Source: Sympetrum striolatum
Lineage: Eukaryota > Arthropoda > Insecta > Odonata > Libellulidae
DNA: 64,000 bases
Direction: 5' to 3'
NCBI GenBank assembly: GCA_947579665.1
Contig: CANPUZ010000035.1
Location: 248,001 to 312,000, forward strand
Shown here: piece after piece, positions 11,390 to 24,603 of the stretch
How the letters are laid out: the number at the start of each line of letters is the position of its first letter
Numbering within the stretch: position 1 is the stretch's first letter
Notes under the pieces: model-generated
Database searches by the model: none
The model's input: only the letters and a program-made list of their open reading frames with translations
Told to the model about the DNA's origin: nothing
Position numbers and translations under genes: made by a program

Positions 11390-12463
11390 TATATATATAT
11401 ATATCTATTATATATAGATGCTTCTCCGGATTCATTCATGTATCCATATATATATATATATATATAGAGAGGATACAAACTCACAGCCTAAACCACAAGA
11501 GTGATTGAGCTGAAATTTTTACGACGTATTGGCCATAACGTATAACCTCCAGAAAAATTGCGATTTTGATCCTCAGTGTCATGGGTTCGATTCCAGGGGG
11601 CTCCAAAGTCCCGATTTTTCCCGTTTAAATGCATTGCTTTGATTTTCGGGAATTTAAAAAAAATACTTCCCGGATAGGTAGAGAATCAAAACTCAGGGAG
11701 CCTTTATATATGGTCATAATCTATCGAAAACATAAATGATTTTTACGGAAAATAACCTGGGTTCGATGCTAGGTCGATGCAAAAATCTGCCGTTTAAAAT
11801 GTATTGTGGCGATTTTTAAGATTTTTTTTGGACCCTTTCCCGATGGCATGGAAACTTGAAATTCGGTATGGGGTTAGATATCGTAAATATATTTCATAAT
11901 AAATTTTTATGTTTCCCCTGATGTTCCTTGGTTCGATCCCAGAGGGCCATTTACATTCCTCAATGCATTTCTTATGGAGATAACGGAAACAAGTTTTAGG
12001 TACTTCCCTGCATGCTATCGACTTAAAACTTAGCATGATGGAAGAACCAGTCTAAACAAATCAAACTATGCATTCATAGCTATCAATGTGTCCTGGGTTC
12101 GACACCAGGTGTCTCTGCAATCAGAAGTTGATCCAATTTTTAGGAATTATTTTGAAACCTTTCCCAATAATATAGAAACTTGAAATTTGGCTTATGGATT
12201 GAGATCATTAATAACTTTCAGAAACATTTTTTAAATTTCCACGATCGTCCTTGGTTCGAGTCCCGAGAGCCATTTACATTCGTGAACATTAAAGCGTCTT
12301 TTGAGGCAGCTGCGCCCAATATTTTTGCTTTAATTTTCACACATAATTAGAGATGGAGAAATTCTATTGTGCTGCATAGTGTGTATCACCAAAAAGACCC
12401 GGGTTCGATGCCGGACGAATAACTTGCAGCAAATTTAAAGAATATTTTCAATCCCCTTTTTTA

Positions 12464-12591
12464 CTTTCTCCATATACGAAGTATAGAGAAAGTATTGTTT
12501 TCATGAAAAAATTCGACTTCGAGATTTCAACGGAAATACATGTTTTGGGGTCCCTAGAACACGTTTTGACTATTTTCGGAATGATGTCTGT

Positions 12592-12636
<45 letters not shown>

Positions 12637-13511
12637 TGTATGTGTGTGTGTGTTTGTGGGCGCTCTAACGTGAAAACTATTTGTCGTATTTGTCGCAAAA
12701 CCAAACTTTGTATATAGTACTGTTGTGGGTGCTGTCAGAGTTGATTAGTTTTTGGAGTAAATCGGTTGACCGAAAGTCGAGCTTCATTCATTAAAGTTCA
12801 TTTCCGGTTTTCAAAATATCTCCATAAATATGATATATACGTGTATTGTATTACTTATAAAAGTTTTAGATAATAAAATTTACTATAACTTTTGTATTTA
12901 ACATATTTTTATATCACCGGTTGATTAGGAATTATTCGTGAAATACCGATAAACCGGAAGTAGCTGTTATGTACTTTGTGGGCGCTCTAACTTAAAAACT
13001 ATTCATTATATCAACACCAAATTTCATATATTGTACTTTGGTTAGTTTGTTTAGAGTTGATTAGTTTTTGGAGTAAATCGGTTAACCGGAAGTTGAGCTT
13101 TATTCTTCAAAGCTCATTTCCGGTTTTCAAAATATCTCCATAAATATGATATTTAGGTATATACTATTATCTATAAAAGTTTTATAAAATGAAATTTACT
13201 ATAACTTTTGGTTGAAACATATTTTTGTATCACTGATTGTGTAGGAGTTATTCATGAAATACTGATAAACCGGAAGTTGCTGATTATGTACTTTGTGTGC
13301 GCTCTGGGCTGTATGGGTGAAAGGCCAATTTCATCGTTTTTCATCGATCATGTCCCGAAAATTATTATCTTTAATGTTTGTGACGTCAAAGATAATAATA
13401 TATACATATTTATCACTCATCTTCCAAGTTTAGATGGAATATAGAGTTCGAAATTACTGTCGTAGATAAATATTTACATCTTATATATGGAGAAAGTCAT
13501 GTGCTGGCCAC
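12464..13511 (+). mobile_element. Unclassified terminal-repeat element inserted in BBR copy 11
   Basis: The left end CTTTCTCCATATA is matched inverted near the right end (TATATGGAGAAAG), which is followed by about 21 nt (..catgtgctggccacatcag). Inside are a (GT)n tract at 12588-12655 and then a tandem unit of about 320 bp beginning 'tgggcgctctaac' near 12656, again near 12978 and partly near 13295. No transposase is visible, so it looks non-autonomous. A shorter relative lies at 45948-46465. Superfamily not recognised. Confidence 0.75.
12588..12655. repeat. (GT)n microsatellite
   Basis: Imperfect TG/TGTA tract inside the inserted element. The relative at 46 kb has a CAGA/CA tract at the corresponding place. 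Confidence 0.9.
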
Positions 13512-13674
13512 ATCAGATTTTTTTCTTTTGAGGACCGTCCCGATATGATGCCGAGATGAAATTAGTGTTGTCGATCTGCTTGCAGTATGCAAGCTACATT
13601 TTACTCGTATATATATCTATTATATATAGATGCTTCTCCGGATTCATTCATGTATCCATATATATATATAGCGA

Positions 13675-14750
13675 GGATACAAATTCACAGGCTAAACCAC
13701 AATTGTCATTGACCTGAAATTTTTACGACATATTGGCCATAAGGTGCAACCTCCAGAAAAATTGCGATTTTGAACCTCAGTGTCATTGGTTCGATTCCAG
13801 AGGGCCCCAAAGTCCCGATTTTTCGCGTTTAAATGCATTGCCGTGATTTTCGGGAATTTTTAAAAAATACTTCCGGGATAGGTAGAGAATCGAAAATCTA
13901 GGAGCCTTTATATATGGTCATGATCTATCGAAAACATAAATGAGTTTTACGGAAAATATCCTTGGTTCGATGCTAGGTCGAGGCAAAAATCGGCCGTTTA
14001 AAATGTATTGTGGCGATTTTTAAGATTTTTTTTGGACCCTTTCCCGATGGCATGGAAACTTGAAATTCGGTATGGGGTTAGATATCATAAATATATTTCA
14101 TAATCGATTTTTATGTTTTCCCTGATGTTCCTTGGTTCGATCCCAGAGGGAAATTTACATTCCTCAATGCATTTCTTATGGAGATAACGGAAACAAGTTT
14201 AAGGTACTTCCCTACATGCTATCGACTTAAAACTTAGCATGATGGAAGAACCAGTCTAAACAAATCAAACTATGCATTCATAGCTATCAATGTGTCCTGG
14301 GTTCGACACCAGGTGTCTCTGCAATCATAAGTTGATCCGAATTTTAGGAATTATGTTGAAACCTTTCCCAATAATATAGAAACTTGAAATTTGGCATATA
14401 GATTAAGATCAATAATAACTTTCAGAAACATTTTTTAAATTTCCAATATCGTCCTTGGTTCGAGTCCCGAGAGCCATTTAAAATCGTGAACATTAGAGCG
14501 TCTTTTGAGGCAGTTGTAGCCAATATTTCTGCTTGAATTTTCACACATAGTTAGAGATGGTGATCTTCTATTGTTTTTCATAGTAGGTTTTCAGTAAGAC
14601 CCGGGTTCGATGCCAGGCGATGACATTTCAGCGAATTTTAAGAAAAAATTAAATGCTTTTTTTTTCTTTTGAGGACCGTCCCGATATAATGCCGATATGA
14701 AATTAGTGTTGTCGATCTGCTTGCAGTATGCAAGCTACATTTTACTCGTA
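13675..14750 (+). repeat. BBR copy 12 (head I)
   Basis: Complete, six monomers. The monomer 1 box is preceded by 'cattggttcg' instead of 'catgggttcg'. Confidence 0.9.
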
Positions 14751-14819
14751 TATATATATGGATACATGAATGAATCCGGAGAAGCATCTATATATAATAG
14801 ATAGATAGGTATATAGATA

Positions 14820-15896
14820 GGATACTAATTCACAGCCTAAACCACAGGTGTCATCGGCTTGAAATTTTTACGACGTATTGGCCATATCGTGTAACCACCA
14901 GAAAAATTGTGATTTTGAACCTCAGTGTCATGGGTTCGATTCCAGAGGGCCCCAAAGTCCCGATTTTTCCCGTTTAAATGTATTGCGTTGATTTTCGGGA
15001 AATTAAAAATAATACTTTCCGGATAGGTAGCGAATCAAAATTAAAGGAGCCTATATATATGGTCATGATCTATCTAAAACATAAATGAGTTTTACGGAAA
15101 ATATCCTTGGTTCGATGCTAGGTCGGGGTAAAAATCGGCCGTTTAAATTGCATTGTGGCGATTTTTAAGATTTATTTTGGACCCTTTCCCGATGGCATGG
15201 AAACTTGAAATTCGGCATGGAGTTGGAGATCAATGATAAATTTCAGGATCAAATTTTATATATTCGCTGATGGTCCTTGGTTTGATCCCAGAGGGCCATT
15301 TAAATTCCTCAATGCATTTCTTACGGAGATAACGGAAACATATTATAGGTACTTCCCAGCACGATAAAGACTTCAAACTTTGCACTAAGAAAGATTTAGT
15401 GTATACAAATCAAACTGTGCATTCCCAGCTGTCAATGTGTCCTGGGTTCGACACCAGGTGTCTCTACAATCAGTAACTGATCCGATTTTCAATAATTATT
15501 TTGAACCCTTTCCCAACAATATAGATACTTGAAATTCGGCATGTAAATAGAGATCATAAATAACTTTCAAAATCATGTTTTAGATTTGCAAGTTCGTCCT
15601 TGGCTCGAATCCAGAGAGCAATTTAAATTCGTGAAAATTAGAACGTCTTTTGACGCAGTTATAGCCCATATTTCTGCTTATATTTTCACACATAGTTAGA
15701 GATGGCGATGTTCTATTGTGCTGCATAGTAAGTTCAACAGTAAAGACCCGGGTTCGATGCCAGACGATGGAATTGCAGCGAATTTTAAGAAAAATTTCAA
15801 TCCATTTTTTTCTTTTGATGGCCGTCCCGATATGATGCCGACATGAAAATAGTGTTGTCGATCTGCTTGCAGTATGCAAGCAACATTTAACTCGTA
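14820..15896 (+). repeat. BBR copy 13 (head I)
   Basis: Complete. The monomer 3 box is mutated (GGTTTGATCCC near 15279) and the monomer 5 box reads GGCTCGAATCC. Confidence 0.9.
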
Positions 15897-15923
15897 TATA
15901 ATAGATACCTATATAGATAGATA

Positions 15924-17025
15924 GGATACAAATTCACAGCCTAAACTACAAGCGTCATTGATCTGAAATTTTTATGACATATTGGCCATAACGTGAAACC
16001 CCCAGGAAAAAAGAGACTTTGATCCTCAGTGTCATAGGTTCGATTCCAGAGGGCCCCAAAGTCCCGATTTTTCCCGTTTGAATGCATTGCCGTGATTTTC
16101 GGGAATTAAAAAAAAATACTTTCCGGATAGGTAGAGAAGTAAAACTCAAGGTGCCTATATTTATGGTCTTGGACTTTCGAAAACATCAATGACTTTTACA
16201 AAAGTTATCCTGGGTTCGATGCTAGGACGATGCAAAGATCTGCCCTTTAAAATACATGGGAGCCGTTTTTCATTATTTTTTTAGATGCACTTATCGAAAT
16301 GATAGGATGTTCGTGCTTGGCTGGAAGATGTATGGTACGAATAAGTTTTAGAAAAAAATTTTCATAAGACCGTACTGTTCCTGGGTTCGAAGCCAGAGCA
16401 CAATAACGTTTCTCTCATAAGGAATATAAAGGAAAAGTAGGACGTCATTTGAGGCAGTTGTAACCAATATTTCTGCTTGAATTTGCATACGCGGTTAGAG
16501 ATGGTGTTTTTCTGTTGTGCTGCATAGAAAGTATTGCCTGAAAGACCCGGGTTCGATGCCGGGCGGTAAAAATATCCCCCATATATAACACTATGGGGTA
16601 TCTTTTCATAATTTTTTTATGCATTTATCGATATGTAAGGGAGCTCTTGCTTAGATGGAAGTAGTATATTAACACTTTGTTTAAGAAAAAAAATAGATAA
16701 GACCATGCTGTTCCTGGGTTCGATGCCAGAGCACATTATAATTTCTCAAATAAGGAGTGTATGTGAATAGTAGGACGTCGTTTGAGGTAGTTGCACCTAA
16801 TAGTTTTGCTTGAATTTTCACACATAGTTTGATATGGTAATCTTCTATTTTGCTGCATAGTAAGTACACCAGGAAGACCGGGGTTCGCTGCCAGGCGATT
16901 AAATTGCAGCGAATTCTACGAATATTTTGAATTTTTTTTTCTTTTGATGTCCGTCCCGATATGATGCCAATATGAAATTAGTGTTGTCGATCTGCTTGCA
17001 GTATGCAAGCAACATTTAACTCGTA
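15924..17025 (+). repeat. BBR copy 14, dimeric type (type III)
   Basis: Boxes at 16037, 16213, 16384, 16550, 16716 and 16882 (starts), so the last four steps are 171, 166, 166 and 166 bp. After monomers 1-2 the body alternates an 'a' monomer (ggttcgatgccagagcacatt) with a 'b' monomer (cccgggttcgatgccgggcgg) in the order a-b-a-b'. The last box is GGTTCGCTGCC. Confidence 0.92.
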
Positions 17026-17092
17026 TCTATTATATATAGATGCTTCTCCGGATTCATTCATGTATATACCTATATAGATAGATAGATAGATA

Positions 17093-18170
17093 GGATACTA
17101 ATTCACAGCCTAAACCACAAGCGTGATTGACTTGAAATTTATACGACGTATTGGCCATAACGTGTAACCGCCAGAAAAAATGTGATTTTGAACCTCGGTG
17201 CCATGGGTTCGATTCCAGAAGGCCCCAAAGTCGCGATTTTCCCCATAAGAATACATGGCGGGGATTTTCCAAAATTTTTTTGAGGCCCTTTCCGGAAAAG
17301 GAGAGAATTGAAATTCGAGGGACCGCTAGAAGACGTGCATATCCAACGAAAATCAAAAAGACATCTTCGAATTTTGTCCATGGTTCGATGCTAGGTCGGT
17401 GCAAATATCGGCCGTTTAAAATGCATTGCGGCGATTTTTAAGATTTTTTTTGGATCCTTTCCCGATAACATGGATACTTGAAACTCGGCACGTCGATAGA
17501 TATCATGAGTATATATCATAATCAAATTTTAGATGTTCGCTGATGGTCCTTGGTTCGATCCCAGAGGGCCATTTGCACTTCTCAATGCATTTCTTACGGA
17601 GATAACGGAAACAAAATTAAGGTACTTCCCGGCATGCTATCGACATCAAACTTTGCATGATAGAAAAGCCAGTCGTTACAAATCAAACTTTGCATTCACA
17701 GCTTACAGTATCTCCTGGCTTCGACACCAGGTGTCTCTGCATTCAGAAATTGATCCGATTTTTAGGAATTATTTTCAAACCTTTCCCAACAATATAGAAA
17801 CTTGAAATTTGGCATATAGATAGAGATTATAAATAACTTTTAGAAACATATTTTAGATTTCCAAGATCGTCCTTGGTTCGAATCCAGAGAGCCATTTACA
17901 TTCGTGAAAATTAAAACGTCTTTTGAGGCAGTTGTAGCCAAATATTTCTGCTTGAATTTACACACATAGTTATAATCGGTGATCTTCTATTGTGCTGCAT
18001 AGTAAATTCACCAGAGAGACCCGGGTTCATTGCCAGACGATGAAATTTCAGCGAATTTGAAGAAATATTTCAATCCTTTTTTTTTCTATTAAGGACCGAC
18101 CCGATATGATGCCGATATAAAATTAGTGTTGTCGATCTGCTTGCAGTATGCAAGCTACATTTTACTCGTA
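17093..18170 (+). repeat. BBR copy 15, near-twin of copy 26
   Basis: Shares private variants with 29138-30212: CCTGGCTTCGACACC in monomer 4, 'gcattcagaaattgatccg', and GGGTTCATTGCC in monomer 6. About 30 bp of left flank is also the same. Confidence 0.9.
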
Positions 18171-18172
18171 TA

Positions 18173-18215
<43 letters not shown>
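18171..18215. repeat. (GATA)n microsatellite
   Basis: About 45 bp pure tract filling the whole gap between copies 15 and 16. Confidence 0.9.
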
Positions 18216-18216
<1 letters not shown>

Positions 18217-19266
18217 GATACTAATTCACAGCCTAAACTAGAAGCGTCATCAACTTGAAATTTTTACGACGTATTGGCCATTACGTGTAACCACCAGAAA
18301 AAATGAGATTTTGAACCTCAGTGTCATGGGTTCGATTCCAGAAGGCCCCAAAGTCGCGATTTTCCCCATAAAAATACATGGCGGGGATTTTCGAAAATTT
18401 TTCTGAGGCATTTCCCGGAAAAGGGAAGATATGAAATTCAAGGGATCGCTAGATGCCCTGCATATCTAAAGGAAACCGTAAAGACATCTACGAATATTAT
18501 CCTTGGTTCGATAATAGGTCGGGGCAAAAATCGGCCGTTTAAAATGCATTGTGGCAATTTTTAAGATTTTTTTTGGACCCTTCTCCGATGGCTTAGAAAC
18601 TTGACATTCGGTATGAGGTTAGATACCATAAAAATATATCATAATCGAATTTTACATATTCGCTGATGGTCCTTGGTTCGATCCCAGAGGGACATTTAAA
18701 TTCCTCAATGCATTTCTTACGGAGATAACGGAAACAAATTTTAGGTACTTCCCGGCGTGATATCGACTTCAAACTTTGCATATAGAAAGATCAAGTCCAT
18801 AAAAATCAAACTATGGGTCCTGGGTTCGACACCAGATGTCTCTGCAATCAGAAGTTGATCCGAATTTTAGGAATTATTTTGAAACCTTTGCCAATAATAT
18901 AGAAACTTCAAATTCGGCATATAGATAGATATCATAAATAACTTACAGAAACATGTTTTAGATTTCCAAGATCGTCCTTGGTTCGAATCCAGAGAGCCAT
19001 TTACATTCGTGAAAGGTAGAACGTCGTTTGAGGCAGTTGTAGCCAATATTTCTGCTTGAATTTTCACACAATGTTAGAGTGATCTTCTATTGCGCCGCTT
19101 AGTAAGTTCACCAGGAAGACCCTGGTTCGATGCAAGACGCTAAAATTGCAGCGAAATTTAAGAATATTTTCAATCCTTTTTCTTTGGAGGACCGTCCCGA
19201 AGTGATGCCGATATAAAAATAATATTGCCGATCTGCTTGCAGTATGCAAGCTACATTTTACTCGTA
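18216..19266 (+). repeat. BBR copy 16 (head I, slightly short)
   Basis: About 1051 bp. Part of the stretch before the monomer 4 box is missing ('caaactatgggtcctgggttcgacacc'). Its tail meets the tail of copy 17. Confidence 0.9.
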
Positions 19267-19307
19267 TATATATACGAGTAAAATGTAGCTTGCATACTGC
19301 AAGCAGA
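19230..19307. repeat. Large palindrome at the tail-to-tail junction of copies 16 and 17
   Basis: The tail of copy 16 (hairpin plus TACATTTTACTCGTA) is followed after only 6 nt (TATATA) by its reverse complement, giving arms of about 36 bp that each contain the internal GCTTGCA hairpin. Cruciform-prone. Confidence 0.85.
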
Positions 19308-20349
19308 TCGATAATACCAATTTCATATCGGCATCACATCGGGAAGGTCCTCATAAGAAAAAAAAAGATATAATTTTTTCTTAAAATTCTCTGAAATTTC
19401 ATCGTCTGGCATCGAACCCGTGTCTTACTGGTAAACCTACTATGAAACACAATAGAAGTTCACCATCGCTAACTATGTGTGAAAATTCAAGCAGAAATAT
19501 TGGCTACAACTGCCTTAAAAGACGCTCTAATGTTCACAAATGTAAATGGCTCTCGGTTCTCGAACCATGGACGATCTTGGAAATTTAAAAAATGTATCTG
19601 AAAGTTATTTATCATCTCAATCTATATGCCAAATTTCAGGTTTCTATATTATTGGGAAAGGTTTCAAAATAAATCCTAAAAATCGGATCAACTTCTGATT
19701 GCAGAGACACCTGGTGTCGAAGCCAGGACACATTGATACTTGTGAATGTATAGTTTAATTTGTTAAGTCTTGCTCTTCCATCATGCAAAGTATGAAGTCG
19801 ATAGCATGCCGGGAAGTACATAAAATTTGTTTCAGTTATCTCCGTAAGAAATGCATTGAGGAATTTAAATGGCCCTCAGGGATCGAACCAAGGACCATCA
19901 GCGAATATGTAAAACTTGATCCTGAAATTTATTATTGATCTCCAACTCCATGCCGAATTTCAAGTTTCCATGCCATCGGGAAAGGGTCCAAAAAAAATCT
20001 TAAAAATCGCCACAATGCATTTTAAACGGCCGATTTTAGCCTTGACCTAGCTTCGAACCCAGGAAATTTTTCCGAAAAATTCAGTTATGTTTTCGATAGA
20101 TCATGACCATATATATAGGCTCCTAGAGTTTCGATTCTCTACATATCCGGGAAGTATTTTTTAAAAATTCCCGAAAACCAAAGCAATGCATTTAAACGGG
20201 AAAAATCGGGACTTTTGGCCCCTCTGGAATCGAACCCATGACACTGAGGTTCAAAATCTCAATTTTTCTGGCGGTTACACGTTATGGCCAATACGTCGTA
20301 AACAGTTCAAGTCAATGGGGCTAGCGGTTTAGGCTGTGAATTTGTATCC
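19273..20349 (-). repeat. BBR copy 17 (head I)
   Basis: Complete and minus-oriented. The monomer 4 box reads GGTGTCGAAGCC and monomer 5 CTCGGTTCTCGAACC. Confidence 0.9.
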
Positions 20350-20375
20350 TATCTGGGTATCTGGGTATCTATATA

Positions 20376-20475
20376 TATGAATGTATCCGGAGAAGCATCT
20401 ATATATAATAGATGAATATATATATGGATACATGAATGAATCCGGAGAAGCATCTATATATAATAGATATATATA
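20376..20475. repeat. Spacer with two modules in the same orientation
   Basis: Two ATGAATG(A/T)ATCCGGAGAAGC modules, each followed by ATCTATATATAATAGAT and separated by (TA)n. Confidence 0.8.
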
Positions 20476-20481
20476 TAGAGA

Positions 20482-21554
20482 GGATACAAAGTCACAGGCT
20501 AAACCACTAGCGTCAATGGCTTGAAATTTTTACGACATATTGGCCATAACGTATAACCTCCAGAAAAATTGCGATTTTGAACGTCGATGTCATGGGTTCG
20601 ATTCCAGAGGGCCTCAAAGTCCCGATATTTCCCGTTTAAATGCATTGCTTTGATTTTCGGGAATAAAAAAAAATATTCTCCGGATAGGTAGCGAATCAAA
20701 ACTCAAGGAGCCTATATATATGGTCATGATCTATCGAAAACATAAATGAGTTTTACGGAAAATATCCTGGGTTCGATGCTAGGTCAGGGCAAAAATCGGC
20801 CGTTTAAATTGCATTGTGGCGATTTTTAAGATTTTTTTGGACCCATTCCCGATGGCATGGAAACTTGAAATTCGGCATGGAGTTGGAAATCAATAATAAA
20901 TTTCAGGATCAAATTTTACATATTCGCTGATGGTCCTTGGTTCGATCCCAGAGGGCCATTTAAATTCCTCAATGCATTTCTTACGGAGATAACGGAAACA
21001 AATTATAGGTACTTCCCGGCACGATAAAGACTTCAAACTTTGCACTAATAAAGATTAAATGTATACAAATCAAACTGTGCATTCCCAGCTGTCAATGTGT
21101 CCTGGGTTCGACACCAGGTGTCTCTGCAATCAGAAGGTAATCCGATTTTTAGGAATTATTTTGAAACCTTTGCCAATAATATAGAAACTTCAAATTCGGC
21201 ATATAGATAGTGATCATAAATAACTTTCAGAAACGGTTTTTAGATTTCCAAAATCGTCCTTGGTTCAAATCCAGAGAGCCATTTAAGTTCGTGAAAATTA
21301 GAACGTCTCCTGAGGCTGTTATAGCCCATATTTCTGCTTGAATTTTCACACATAGTTAGAGATGGTGATGTTCTATTGTGCTGCATCGTAAGTTTACAGT
21401 AAAGACCCGGGTTCGATGCCAGACGATGGAATTTCAGCGAATTTTAAGAAAAATCCATTCCATTTTTTTCTTTTGATGGCCGTCCCGATATGATGCCGAC
21501 ATGAAAATAGTGTTGTCGATCTGCTTGCAGTATGCAAGCAACATTTTACTCGTA
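20482..21554 (+). repeat. BBR copy 18 (head I)
   Basis: Complete. The monomer 5 box is mutated to GGTTCAAATCC. The tail faces copy 19. Confidence 0.9.
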
Positions 21555-21563
21555 TCTATTATA

Positions 21564-22641
21564 TACGAGTAAAATGTTGCTTGCATACTGCAAGCAGATC
21601 GACAACACCAATTTAATGTTGGCAACCTTTCGGGACGGTCGTAAAAAGAAAAATAAAATTGAAAATAATCTTAAAATTCGCTGCAATTTTTATCGTCTGA
21701 CATCCAACCTGGGTCTTCTTGGTTAACCTATTATGCAGCATAACAGAAGATCACCATCAATAACTATGTGTGAAAATTCAAGCAGAAATATTGGCTGAAA
21801 CTGCCTCAAACGATGTTCTACTTTTCATGAATGAAAATGGGTCTCTGGATTCGAACCAAGGACTATCTAGGAAATCTAAAATATGTTCATCTAAATTTTG
21901 TATGATATCTATCTATAAGCCGAATTTCAAATTTATATATAATTAGGAAATGTTTCAAAATAATTCCTAAAAATCGGATCAACTTCTGATTGCGGAGACA
22001 CCTGGTGTCGAACTCAGGACATATTGTAAGCTGCGAATGCGCTGTTTGATTTGTAAAGACTTTTTCTTGTATCATGCAAAGTTTGAAGTCGATAGCATGC
22101 CGGGAAGTACCTAAATTTTGTTTCCGTTATCTCCGTAAGAAATGCATTGAGAAGTGCAAATGGCCATCTGGGATCGAACCAAGGACCATCAGCGAACATG
22201 TAAAACTTGATTATGAAATATATTCATGATATCTATCCACGTGCTGAGTTTCAAGTATCCATGCCATCGGGAAAGGGTCCAAAAAAAATCATCAAAATCG
22301 TCGTAATGCATTTTAAACGGCCGATTTTTGCCCCGACGTAGCATCGAACCATGGACCATATTCTTCGATGTCTTTTTTATTTTCGTTGAAGTTTTGCGGC
22401 TTCTAGCGATCGCTCGAATTTCAACTCTCTCCTTTACCGCGAAGTGCCTCTAATAATTTTTCGAAAATCCCCACCATGTAATCTTATGTGGAAAATCGCG
22501 ACTTTGGGGCCTTCTGGAATCGAACCCATGATATCGGGGTTCAAAGTCGGTTTTTTCCTGCAAGTTTCACGTCATGGCCACAACGTCGTCAAAATTTCAA
22601 GTCGTTGGCACTTGTGGAACATGGTTAGACTTTTGATCCCC
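21564..22641 (-). repeat. BBR copy 19 (head II)
   Basis: Tail-to-tail with copy 18, with under 10 nt between the ACTCGTA ends. Finishes with the head-II sequence (..tggttagacttttgatcccc). The first box is damaged (GACATCCAACC). Confidence 0.9.
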
Positions 22642-22702
22642 AGTGTATCTATTATATATAGATGCTTCTCCGGATTCATTCATATATATAGCTATATAGA
22701 TA

Positions 22703-23772
22703 GGATACAAATTCACAGGCTAAACTACAAGCGTCATTAACATGAAATTTTTACGACGTATTGGCCATTACGTGTAACCGCCAGAAAAATTGTGATTTTG
22801 ATCCGCAGTGTCATGGGTTCGATTCCAGAGGGCCCCAAAGTCCCGATTTTTCCCGTTTAAATGCATTGCTTAGATTTTCGGGAATTTTTAAAAAATGCTT
22901 CCCGGATAGGTAGAGAGTCGAAACTCTAGGAGCCTTTATATATGGCCATGATCTATCGAAAACATAAATGAGTTTTACGGAAAATATCCTGGGTTCGATG
23001 CTAGATCAAGGCAAAAATCGGCCATTTAAAATGCATTGTAGCGATATTTAAGATTTTTTTTCGACCCTTTCCCGATGGCATGGAAACTTGAAATTCGGCA
23101 AGGAGTTGTAGATCAATAATATATTTCCTAATCAAATTTTACATATTCGCTGATGGTCCTTGGTTCGATCCCAGAGAGCCATTTACATTACTCAATGCAT
23201 TTCTTATGGAGATAACACAATTAGGTTTTAGGTACTTCCCGGCATGATATCGACTTCAAACTTTGTATGAAATAAGATTAAGTCCTAATAAATCATACTG
23301 AGCATTCACAATTACCAATATTTCCTGGGTTCGACACCAGGCGTCTCTACAATCAGTAAATTATCCGATTTTTAAGAATTAATTTGAACCCCTTCCCAAT
23401 AATATTAAAACATGAAATTAGTCATATAGATAGAGAACTTAGATACATTTCAAAATCATGTTTTAGATTTCCTAAATAGTCCTTGGTTCGAATCCAGAGA
23501 GCCATCTACATTCGTGAATAGTAGGACGTCGTTTCATGCAGTTGCAGTCAATATTTCTGCTTGAATTTTCACACATAGTTAGAGATGGTGTTCTTCTGTT
23601 GTGCTGTATAGTAGGTTCACCATTAAGACCCGGGTTCGATGCCAGACGATGAAATTTCAGCGAATTTTAAGAACAATTCAATCCTTTTTTTTTAGGACAG
23701 ACCCGATATGATGCCGATATGCTATAAGTATTGCCGGTCTGCTTGCAGTATGCAAGCTATATTAAACTCGTA
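22703..23772 (+). repeat. BBR copy 20 (head I)
   Basis: Complete. Boxes in monomers 3-6 are intact. The tail is slightly diverged (..TATATTAAACTCGTA). Confidence 0.9.
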
Positions 23773-23825
23773 AATATATAAGTATATCCGGAGAAGCGTC
23801 TATATCTATTAGTCTATATATAATA

Positions 23826-24454
23826 GGTGGTCCTTGGTTCGATCCCAGAGGACCATTTGCACTTCTCAATGCATTCCTTACGGAGATAACGGAAACAAAA
23901 TTAAGGTACTTCTCGGCATGATATCGACTTCAAACTTTGCAAGGTACAAGAAAAAGTCTTTACAAATCAAACTTTGCATTCACAGCTTACAGTATGTCCT
24001 GGGTTCGACACCAGGTGTCTCTGCAATCAGAAGTTGATCCGATTTTTAGGAATTATTTGGAAACCTTTCCCAATAATATAGAAATTTGAAATTCAGCATA
24101 TAGATAGAGATCATAAATAACTTTCAGAAATATCTTTTAGATTTCCAAGATCGTCCTTGGTTCGAATCCAGAGAGCCATTTACATTCGTGATAATTAGAA
24201 CGTCTTTTGAGGCAGTTGTAGCCAATATTTCTGCTTGAATTTTCACACATTGTTAGAGATGATGATCTCCTATTGTGCTGCATAGTTAGTTCACCAGTAA
24301 GACCCGGGTTAGATGCCAGACGATGAAATTTTAGCGAATTTTAAGAAAAATTTCAATCCTTTTTTTTTTTCTTTTGAGGAGCGTTCCGATATGATGCCGA
24401 TATGAAATTAGTATTGCCGATCTGCTAGCAGTATGCAAGCTACATTTTACTCGT
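23826..24454 (+). repeat. BBR copy 21, lacks head and monomers 1-2
   Basis: Begins abruptly just before the monomer 3 box ('ggtggtccttggttcgatccc') and continues to a complete tail. The monomer 6 box is mutated (GGGTTAGATGCC). Confidence 0.9.
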
Positions 24455-24465
24455 ATATATATATG

Positions 24466-24590
24466 GATACATGAATGAATCCGGAGATGCATCTATATAT
24501 AATAGATAGATATATAGATGCTTTTCCGGATTCATTCATATCTATTATATATAGATGCTTCTCCGGATTCATTCATGTATCCATATATAT
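24466..24590. repeat. Spacer with three modules, one plus and two minus
   Basis: CCGGAGATGCATC (plus) is followed by two reverse copies (GATGCTTTTCCGG and GATGCTTCTCCGG). The plus/minus pair forms an inverted repeat. Confidence 0.8.
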
Positions 24591-24603
24591 ATATATATAG
24601 AGA

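Larger units (their letters stand above)
11471..13609 (+). repeat. BBR copy 11, split by a 1.05 kb insertion
   Basis: All six monomers lie in 11471-12463. The tail (..gaggaccgtcccg.. hairpin ..ACTCGTA) resumes at about 13512. The break falls in the T-run before the tail, so any target-site duplication is masked by poly(T). Confidence 0.9.
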
